A DNA stretch of 21,583 nucleotides from Seison nebaliae (lineage: Eukaryota > Rotifera > Pararotatoria > Seisonacea > Seisonidae). Position numbers and translations under genes: made by a program. Positions 8,506-17,420 of this stretch are shown piece after piece. Positions within the stretch are counted from its first letter, which is position 1; every line of letters starts with the position of its first letter. The notes below the pieces were generated by a model. That model was given only the letters and a program-made list of their open reading frames with translations, made no database searches and was not told the origin of the DNA. Where the stretch lies: the NCBI GenBank assembly GCA_023231475.1, contig JALJEE010000889.1:1-21583 (forward strand), read 5' to 3'.

Positions 8506-10601
8506 ATGCATCGTACCAAATTCAATGTACATCGATTATCCAAGCAACAACAACAACAACAACAGAGTACACTAGATAATGAAACGAATAAGAAACGTCA
8601 GAAATTGGGATTATTCTTCGGAAAGAATGAAAATGAGAAATCGAATAAAGTAAATAATCGTCCGACGAAAACCAATGTTACTACCGGCAAGAAAACGAAG
8701 AGACCTGCACCCGATCCACCGAAATCAGTCAAACCAATAGAATCGATTATAAAGACAAATTTATCAGATGACGAAGAAACCATCCAGAGCATCGGAACTT
8801 ATATCGAAGAATGGAGAAGAAAATCTCTTAACAGGAAAAGTGTAAAAATTAAGGTGGTTGATAACGTAAATGATGATGATGATGACGACGACGACGATGA
8901 AGATGATGATGACGATGATGAAGATGATGATGATGATGAAGATGATATTTCACCATTAAAAATTAAAGAGAAAAGTTTTGGAAATATGCGTCTGATAGAT
9001 ACTTATATCGAGACCATTCCATTGAAATCACCTTCACCTGATGAAGATGACGAAGAAGTTGAAGATAATGATGATGAGGAGGAGGAAGAAATTAGAAAGA
9101 AGGGAAAGATTAAAGAAGAACTGATAATCAAATCGACAAATTTCGATAACAAAAAGAAAGAAAAAAAACTGAATCGATTATGCAGTCGAACGATAGTGGA
9201 TGATGACAGGAAACGAATGGAAAGTTAGTTATTTTTCCTTCTTACATTCTATTTCTTCTTCGAGCATTAATTGGAATGATAATTGTTTATGTCACCATCA
9301 GTATGGTCATAAAAAAAAGGAAACGTTTTTTCTTATTGTCACTAAGAAATAAATAAGGAGAAAATATTTATTCATCCAATAAATAGATCGATCAATTCCA
9401 TTTCTTAGCAGCCAGATAAAGATGATTCACATTTAATAAGAGATACCTCTCCAATTGGTGAGTAGATATATGTATCAATTTAATTCTTCATATATTCATT
9501 TATAATAATATATATATATATATATATCTATATTGATATTATATATATGTATATAAATGTTCGTTTGTTTGTTTGTGCATCAAGTTAAGTTACATAATAT
9601 GTAGGAGAGTTCTAATGGTTAATAAGTGACCATGCATCGATGGAAGATGAGATGAGCTGATCATCATTGTGAAAGTTAGGACAGAAGAAAAGAATAATTG
9701 ATTTGTTTAAGAGAATAGGTGGTGGAGTGTGAACGTGCTGTGCATCATGTTATCTATTGTTCAATGGGGAAGAATATGATGTCTAGGACATTTTGGAAGA
9801 ATTCGTTCTGACACAGGATTGATGTTAAATAACTTAAGAAAATGAAATTTTATTTACTTGCCAATTATCGAAAGAATTCTACACTATAAAGCACTTGATT
9901 CTCCATCTTCACAATTTGATCATCTCGTTAATAATGTGGACGATGGGAAAGATGATCGAAGATGTTTATTCATTCCTCCATATCAATTAATTGTAACAAT
10001 CATCGAATTGAGAGAGTTGAAATGGGATGGAAGAGTTACTCTTTTTATGATTATTGATGGAATCGATAATTTATCAAATACTGATGAGTAATAGTGACGG
10101 TCGAATGATGGGAGACTTTGTCGAACTATTTCATACAAATTTTCGTTTCTTTATGTCTATTCCTCTCACTCTTCTATTACACACGAACATTTTTATTCAA
10201 TGATGAAGATCTCATAATAGTCATATCATTCAGTCGATATACAAATTCCATTAATTCGTTAACAAAAATAACTAACTGTTCATTCTTTTTTCGTTTTATT
10301 AAAGAAGAAGAAAAAATAGAAACAAAACTATTTATCGTTCTTCTTCATATTTTAATAATATTTTGAAAAAGAAAAAAGAAACGATGAAGAAGATGCTTCA
10401 AATGTTCATTTCATGGTCATACGAAACTTCCATTCATATTCCTTTGTTATTAATGCTTCTCCTTCTCATTATCACATTCTCCCATTACATTCAATTGATT
10501 CATTAATATCATTATTATCATTTTTACATCAATCTTCTGATCAATGTCTACTAACTGTTACCTCACAAAACGTTTCATTTGTTCCATTGTTAATTGAATG
10601 A
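8506..10601 (+). CDS. Orphan acidic low-complexity protein, four exons
   Basis: Proposed exons: 8506-9223, 9416-9457, 9892-10087 and 10379-10601 (stop TGA 10599-10601), in phases 1, 1 and 2, giving 392 aa. The first exon is certainly coding: Lys/Asn-rich, with a short poly-Gln (CAA) run, a KRPAPDPPK segment, the paired phrases SIGTYIEEW and LIDTYIETIP, and a 25-residue Asp/Glu tract encoded by GAT/GAC/GAA (8872-8946). Exon 2 (KDDSHLIRDTSPI) ends in a strong GTGAGT donor. Exon 3 carries YQLIVTIIELRELKWDG then VTLFMIIDGID; exon 4 carries FMVIRNFHSYSFVIN. These alternating beta-like segments could be a divergent beta-sandwich (C2-like?), which is only a guess. I do not recognise the protein. The introns (about 190, 430 and 290 nt) are longer than those of neighbouring genes, so the later joins are uncertain. 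Confidence 0.5.
8872..8946 (+). repeat. (GAT/GAC)n trinucleotide tract coding for poly-Asp/Glu
   Basis: Twenty-five codons of GAT/GAC interrupted only by three GAA. It is in frame within the orphan acidic protein and prone to length change. Confidence 0.8.
9509..9527. repeat. (TA)n microsatellite in a proposed intron
   Basis: A pure TA run of about 19 nt, followed by further TA-rich sequence and a short (GTTT)n run around 9563-9576. Both lie in the proposed second intron of the orphan gene. Confidence 0.65.
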
Positions 10602-10639
10602 GTCCTCAAACATTATCCCAAATAATCCATCCTCACAAA

Positions 10640-10671
10640 ACAAACAACAACTATAAATGTTTGTTGTTTGT
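10640..10671 (+). other. 3' UTR hairpin before the poly(A) signal
   Basis: ACAAACAACAA pairs perfectly with TTGTTGTTTGT (11 bp) around a 10-nt loop, CTATAAATGT. It sits 39 nt after the TGA of the orphan gene and ends right at its AATAAA, so the mRNA 3' end would carry this stem-loop. Confidence 0.5.
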
Positions 10672-10677
10672 AATAAA
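10672..10677 (+). terminator. Poly(A) signal of the orphan acidic gene
   Basis: AATAAA immediately after the hairpin at 10640-10671. It supports the gene ending here rather than running into the Kir gene. Confidence 0.5.
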
Positions 10678-10814
10678 TTTTATTTTTTTTCATTTTCACC
10701 AATTAATTATCTGAAATAACTAAAACATCTTCTCATCAATAATCATTGAAGAATTGATGGAAATATACCCCCTTTTCTTTTTTCATTAAATCAAGATGAT
10801 GATTGCTTCATATT

Positions 10815-13800
10815 ATGTCAGGAACTCTTAATGCACCTGCACGTGAGAAGCAAACAAATGGCATTTTTTATATTTTTCCTTAAAATTAATAGAATTGTAG
10901 AAAGTTTCCACTTCAAATGAAATGAGAATAGAAACATATAATTCCTTTTCTTCTCTCCCAGAAGAAACAATAGATTTCAATAAAATAGAATTTCAGGCGA
11001 AAAATTGTTTAGATAATTTTTTTCAAATTCCCCCCACTTTTGCATGGTAAGGAAGACGGAACGTAATGATTGGAATATCTTCTCGTCCAATATTCATCAT
11101 CTTCATCGACTAATCATTGTTATGTAAATTGAGAGAAATTTTATAAAACGAAATTTCTCCTGTTGCGTTTTCATCATTTCCACAACGAATTCTTTTCAAT
11201 AAATGACAAATTCTTAATTTCCGGTTGATCTTTTCGGATCGTCTTCCTTCATTTCCACTCTAATAAATTCCTTGTGCACAATGGACATCTGTCCATTATA
11301 TTTGTTTAAGAAATTGATCAAATGACATTTAATGAGAGAAGTTTATTTATTATGAAAAGAAAAAAAAAAGAGTGATTGAAAATAAATATTTTCACACATT
11401 CCTTAAGATATCTCCTATCTCACAATTCATCTCAATATATATCACCATCATTTTCGTTTCGTCATCATATGAATAGTTACTATTTTATGGTATCGATTCT
11501 CTCCTGTAGAAATCGAGAGTAACATTCAATGGAATGGATTGGATGAAGGTGGTCTATTTCAAATGTAATTGTTCCATAATAATTCATAGAGAATCATTGA
11601 AATAAGTAAAGATAAATATCTTCTCTCACCTTCCACAAAGAATCAAATCGTCATGTAGCTCATTGAATGGGAGAAATAACGGAACTTTATTTAATTGAAA
11701 TCAGTCATCCTTTATTTGTTCAAGTGTAACGCAAAAAAAAATTTTTTTTCTTTCAAACTTTTCATTGTCTTCTCTCCACTACTTCGAAGTAGAATATCCG
11801 AATACCAACTAACTGTATGTCTATCCATCTATCCATTCATCCATAGTCAACTAACTACTTATCTGATAGGTGAAAAGATGGAGAGTTTTTAACCGAATAA
11901 ATTTCCCTATAATAAATTTCATGGTAAAGTTATTGTTCCTCCCCTCTCTATCTCAACGAGAAGAAGCTTCATTCAAGTATCTCATTGAACTTTGTTGTAT
12001 AACTATTATTCATTTAGTAATTCATGACGTTCTCATCAGAAGAAATGACGAAAAGATACTTCTCAAACTTCTCATCATTATCATAAGAACAAAAAAAAAT
12101 ATTTTTTGAAAAATTAAATTTTTTCATTATCTAATTCTTTTTCCAAATTTTTTGTTTCCGTTCATTGGTTTTTGTCTCTCACTCTCTCAATGATACGATA
12201 GGAGTTGGACGACAACGATTGGGAAATTCAACGTGCAAACCGAAATTTGATCAACACAAACGATTTCATTCGGAGAACAATACGAATGAGCTGTTATTGA
12301 AGAAGTTATTGAGAGATAATCGAAATCGTAAACTGATAAATCGATTAACGAGAAATATTTGTGAATTGAAGAAGTTTGAAGAGAAAAATAAGAAAAGTGA
12401 AGATAAATTGAAAGAAAAAAAGAAGAAAAATGATTTTAAGAATACTAAAGGATTGAGAAAGCATCTACAATTGAGTGCAGTGAATCAAAATAACAATTTC
12501 TCTGATGATAATGAATCAACAAATAATGGTCGTTTCGCTGAGAATCGTCGATTGTTTAATAAGATCTTGAAGATTCTCAAAGCGAAAGAATATTATTATA
12601 TTGATCGTTATGTAAGTGATTCGGAGTTGTATAAAATGGCTCATAAGGATAAGAAGAAATTGTTGGGTCTGTGGCGAGATGAGTCAATCGATCAACCTCT
12701 ACCCAATTGTCATTTGTCTCATTCCACTCCTTCCACATTGAACAAGAAGATTTGTCGTCAAATTGCGATCGATTCCGATTTGAATGTGGAACGATCATCA
12801 GAACGATTGCATAGTAGTTATGATGATCGATTATTGATTCATCAAACTGATTCGTTCGACGAAAATGTTGATGCTGATCAAGATGACGATGACGATAAAA
12901 ATGAAACGGATTCCGATGATGAATTATCGTTCGATGACCAAGATGGAAATGAAAATTTCAGAAGACCATTGAGATATCCGAAAGGAAAATTTAAAAAAAT
13001 TCAATTACCAAAAATCCATTTGAGTGACGATGATGAAGACGATGACGATGATGATGATGATGATATATCATCAGCATGGACTAGACGTAGTCAAAGTGAG
13101 AGAGATATATTAAAGATCGTTTATTTGAATGAGAAGAGGAAGGAAAGAAAAACGAAAAATTTCCGTCAGTTATTACAACCGAAATTGTTGAAGGAATATG
13201 GAAAGAAGGCGAAGGCATTGCAAAGAAGACAAAAACGTCAAGAACATGAATTGAAACAAATCATCACCAAAAATATCATATCGCCTAGACCGGATCCGAG
13301 AGAAGACGATCCGGCTAAACTGATACCACATGGAGATGAATCGTCAATTAAAGATTATATTGTTTATATTGGCGATCCGACTCATTCGATGAAATCACCA
13401 AAGAAATCGATTCCAACGAATAAATTGATGATACATAAACGCATCTTATCACCTGATAATAAGAGTAATTTATCGAAGAAACAACAAGGAAATGTTTCAT
13501 TGAAAGTTCCAAGGAAATTTTCGGCAGAAATGGACGAAGAAAGAAAAAGGAATTGGAGTAAACGAACAAATGTGATGGTGTTGAGGAAATTACGAACGAA
13601 AAATGAAATAGAAGATCGAAAGAATGATTCGATTGATGATTCAATGAATAATAATTCGGGTGGAGAATCGATGAACAATTCGGAGAAAGTCCATCAAATT
13701 ACGAAACATTTATGGAAAGATCAATTTGGTGATCGTGAAAGCTTAGATGATTCGAATGAATCAAACATTGATATTCCGAAAAAAATGAATGAGTCAGCAC

Positions 13801-16800
13801 AAAATTTAGATTATCATGAAACGGAAGTTGAGAATGAAGAAGACAAACATCGTTTCGATGAATATTCAACAGTTGATGAACGATTTGGAGGTAATTGGAT
13901 TGCGAGAGGTGTTCGAAATGTTTTACAAAAATTAAAAAAATCATCATCAAATGCATTAAATTCAAATGAACAATTACATAATGTGGAGAATGATCAACTT
14001 ACACAACACAATGTTTCCGCCATGAATCTCCGACAACAACATCAATTGCAACAATTGGATGATAATCGTCGGAATAAACGAAGTTTAAGTCTCATCGGTT
14101 CGACAAACAATTATTTGAAGAAAAGTCATCGATCAAGTTTAATGGCACAAAATGCCACACAAATTGCATTAGATGTGGTGACGAACGATCAAGTGATAAC
14201 ATATGATAAATCGAAAATGAATATTGATGAAGAAATGAATATATCTCGAAAGGCGTCGACGAAAGTACGATGGAAAAATTTATTACAACGTTTCAAATCA
14301 ATAAAAGATTCGAAGGATTCATTGAAAACTGATGGTGAATTATTGAATTTATTACCAACACAGACGAAAGGGAAAAATTTGGAGAATTTATGTGTGAGTG
14401 AAATGGATGATGATGAGATTCATAAACCAATCACTAATGTCATTCCAACAATTATTGAAGAGATTTCAAATGAAGTTGATGTTGGAGAGGAGGAGGAAGA
14501 AGAAGATGAACAAAATGAACATGTAGAATTCCTTCCAAATAAAACTGGTATATCATCCGTTTGTTTGCCTGATACGATGAAAGATATGAAAGAAGAATTA
14601 TTGAATGATATACCACCGGAAGGTGATATTTCAATGAATTATCGACGTAAAAGTAATTTGAGTCAAATTAGAAAATTTGGTGAAAATCATCATCAACGAG
14701 AACAGAAAATTCTGGAACAGAAAAAACATTTACGTGGTCATCAACGATTAGTATCAAAACGTGGCGAGTTCCATACACAACATATTAATGTTCCTAGAAG
14801 AAATTTCGTTAAATTAGCCGATTATTTCACAACGATCGTCGATTTGCCATGGAGATATTGTATATTCATATTTGTCAGTGGTTTCCTCATCTCATGGACA
14901 TTGTTTGCTGCACTTTGGTTTTTTGTCGCATTGTTTCATGGAGATATGAAAACGAATAATATTCAAAATGAACATTTTACTCCTTGTATTAGGAATATGA
15001 CAACATTTCATGCGGCCTTCTTATTCTCTTTAGAGACTCAACATACCATCGGTTATGGTTTACGTCATCCGAGTGAAGAGTGTACCGGTGCAACTATTAT
15101 TCTTATTATTCAATCATGTTTCGGTGTTTTACTCCAATCCTTTTTAGTTGGATTCTTTTTCGCGAAAATATCACGTCCTAAACGACGTGCTTCATCTATT
15201 GTCTTTTCAAGAAATGCTGTCATTTGTATGAGAAATGGACAATTTTGTCTATTAGTTCGTGTTGGCGATTTACAAAAATCACAAATAGTTGAAGCTCATG
15301 TTCGAATGTATCTGGTGAAGAAACGTTTGACAGATGAAGGCGAAACATTGCCGTTAGCATTGTTGGATTTGAATGTAGGTTATGATGAAGGAACAGATCG
15401 ATTATTTTTGGAATGGCCAATTACTGTTGAACATGTCATCGATGAGAGATCACCATTATGGCATATGAGTAAAGATGATTTAGCTAAAGATCATTTCGAA
15501 TTATTATTCTTGTTGGAGGGAAGTGTGGAGAGTACAGGTATGACAACTCAAGCAAGAACATCATATTTACCCAGTGAAATTTTATGGGGACATCGGTTTG
15601 CACGTGCAATCGAATTTCAACGAGAAGATGGACGATATCGTATTGATTATTCAAAATTTCATGCAACTTATGAAGTGAAAGAAACACCCGTTTGTTCAGC
15701 AAGACAATTGGAAGATAAGAAAGAATTGTTACTCAAACAACAACAAGAAAAACAAAAGAAAAAACGTGAAATGGACAGGTTCTTATTTCTTTTTAATAAT
15801 TTCTATTTTCCAATATCGATCAATAATAACATTGGAGAAATATCAATTAGAAGTCTTATTATTATTGTTCATCATATTGACATCTTACTAAGAGTAGATC
15901 TTATCATAATAAAATCATTTGAATAATGATTGCTCTTCTCCCATCTCTCTCACTCACATATTACTCTATTTCACTTTATTTAAATGACATATCGTCATTT
16001 AATTAAGAATTTTCATCTCTTACAATTTTCAAATATTTGAGTTTTGAGAGTTTTGGAAATTGATTAGTGAAAACAAATTTTTTAAAATTTCAAAAACAAA
16101 AATTATATAAGAGAATGTAATATTAATGATTTTCATTTGCTTACCAGCATTTTTTAAATTTAGAATAGACATTGAAAAATTGAATTTGGGTCATGAAATA
16201 TTTTCCTAATTCACTTAACAGAATAGATCATCAAATTTTGTGATGGATGAATTGTTTATTTTTAATATTTTTCTTTCGAAAGATATCTTCCATTGTTCGA
16301 TTGAAACGGTAACTCTTTTATTCTTTTGAGAAAAAGAGATTCTAATGCTAATCAAACCATGTCATACATCTTGCTTCGCAAAAATAATAATCGAAAAATT
16401 GGTATTTTCCAAAAAGTAATTTTTTGGAAGAAAATTTTTTTTGCTGTTACTTTAACACTAGAGACTTAGTTCCTTCGTCGTCATCGCTTTACAACATCCG
16501 AAAAATTTGTTTTTAATATTGAGAAAAAATAGAAAACATTTCCTCATTTGGCTAACTCATTTCTTTTCCTTTTTACATTTTTCCAAAAATAGTCGTTCAA
16601 CATCTAATTCTCTCTTACCACCACCACTACCATTATCTAAACATTCATCATTATTATCATCATCATCTTCTTCTTGTTCGTTATCATCATCTTCATTATC
16701 ACCATCATTATCATTCACACCATCAATCCTATCTACAAAATCATCATTGCAAGACAAGGGTAATATCTTCTACGCCTTCTTCCATCGTCATTTCAAATTG

Positions 16801-17081
16801 TCTCCAATCATTTATATGAGAACCTGAACCAGATGATTTCCGATTACCTCAACATTTTTTATATTTATATTCTATCAACGAATATTTCCACTTTATTTTG
16901 ACGCAAGTATAAACTTTTTTTTAAGAAATTTTCTAAAACTTTTTTTAATGTCGATTACTTTAGTCGAATCTTTTGACGAGACTTTCAGTCACTCTGTTTC
17001 ATCTTCTACTTCCTTTTGCCAGATTCTCCCCATTCCTGCCACAATCATTCCTCGAATATAATTTCTTTTTTGTGTATTTAA
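10815..17081 (+). CDS. Inward-rectifier potassium channel (Kir/Irk) with giant N-terminal extension
   Basis: The main exon 12202-15778 is certain; the ends are tentative. The Kir core is at about 14745-15715: M1 near 14850-14940, pore helix FLFSLETQ, filter TIGYG at 15045-15059, paired Cys (TPCIRN and SEEC), M2 ending AKISRPKRR (PIP2-binding basic patch), then the cytoplasmic domain with VEAHVRMYL, the DLNVGYDEGTDRLFL G-loop, GMTTQARTSYLPSEILWGHRF and CSARQL. Tetramers would pass K+ inward across the membrane. About 850 residues precede the core, Lys/Asp/Asn-rich with a poly-Asp run near 13026-13064; normal Kir proteins total 350-500 aa. The usual M2 Asp (Kir2.1 D172) is Gln (CAA 15135-15137). 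The proposed start exon is 10815-10842 (MSGTLNAPA, phase 1, GTGAGA donor). Proposed tail exons are 16593-16759 (Ser-rich) and 17023-17081; alternatively exon 16593 reads through to TGA 16827. The total would be about 1,276 aa. Confidence 0.85.
10843..12201 (+). other. Proposed long first intron / 5' region of the Kir gene
   Basis: About 1.36 kb with no convincing exon. Small open frames occur (for example near 11695-12109), but they are poor in sensible protein composition. It runs from GTGAGA at 10843 to the acceptor GATACGATAG at 12201. The channel promoter may lie here instead if the start exon is wrong. Confidence 0.35.
15779..16592 (+). other. Intron after the Kir core exon
   Basis: The donor GACAG|GTTCTT sits just after the KKKREMD helix. 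The unspliced continuation is a hydrophobic Ile/Leu tail of 49 residues that looks like translated intron. The acceptor at 16592 follows a pyrimidine-rich stretch. Confidence 0.45.
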
Positions 17082-17117
17082 ACATCTTGTATTTAAATGT
17101 CTTATTATTCTCTTTTG

Positions 17118-17123
17118 AATAAA
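17118..17123 (+). terminator. Poly(A) signal of the Kir gene
   Basis: AATAAA 37 nt after the proposed stop at 17079-17081. It argues that the Kir transcript ends before the next large exon at 17421. Confidence 0.45.
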
Positions 17124-17273
17124 ACAGTTGAAATGGAGATGTAACTCAATTTCTTTACATTTATCTCATTTCTCATCTGTATAACCTAATCAGTCCAAAC
17201 CTCTTCTTCCCATCAATCTTCTCACGAATTTGATTTTTAATAGTTTCTCCTCTTTCTCTTGCTTCTCTTTGTA

Positions 17274-17297
17274 TCTCTCTCTCTCTCTCTCTCTCTC
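17274..17297. repeat. (TC)12 microsatellite
   Basis: A pure TC run of 24 nt upstream of the 17421 exon, within a generally pyrimidine-rich region. Confidence 0.8.
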
Positions 17298-17420
17298 AAT
17301 CAAACATCTTCTTACACTTAACGATAATTTTATAATTTCCATCTATTTTAGCTAGCTCTTATTCCGAGTATTTAAATTTTCAAAATATTTCAATTATTCA
17401 TTCTCCTTTTCTCTTCTAGA

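Noticed and set aside
10118-10366. Plus-strand open frame of 82 codons
   Set aside because: Hydrophobic, Ile/Phe-rich composition typical of intron; it lies in the proposed third intron of the orphan gene.
11695-12109. Two overlapping short plus-strand frames upstream of the Kir exon
   Set aside because: Composition is noise-like and neither gives a phase-1 donor leading into the Kir exon.
13348-13965. Several minus-strand frames within the Kir exon
   Set aside because: Shadows of a 3.7-kb coding frame on the plus strand.
15779-15926. Hydrophobic C-terminal tail from reading through the Kir exon
   Set aside because: Ile/Asn/Phe-rich translated intron; a donor in the right place and a downstream Ser-rich coding exon explain the region better.
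16557-16757. Minus-strand acidic open frame
   Set aside because: Antisense of the Ser/Pro-rich Kir tail exon; TCA/TCT codons read as Asp/Glu on the other strand.
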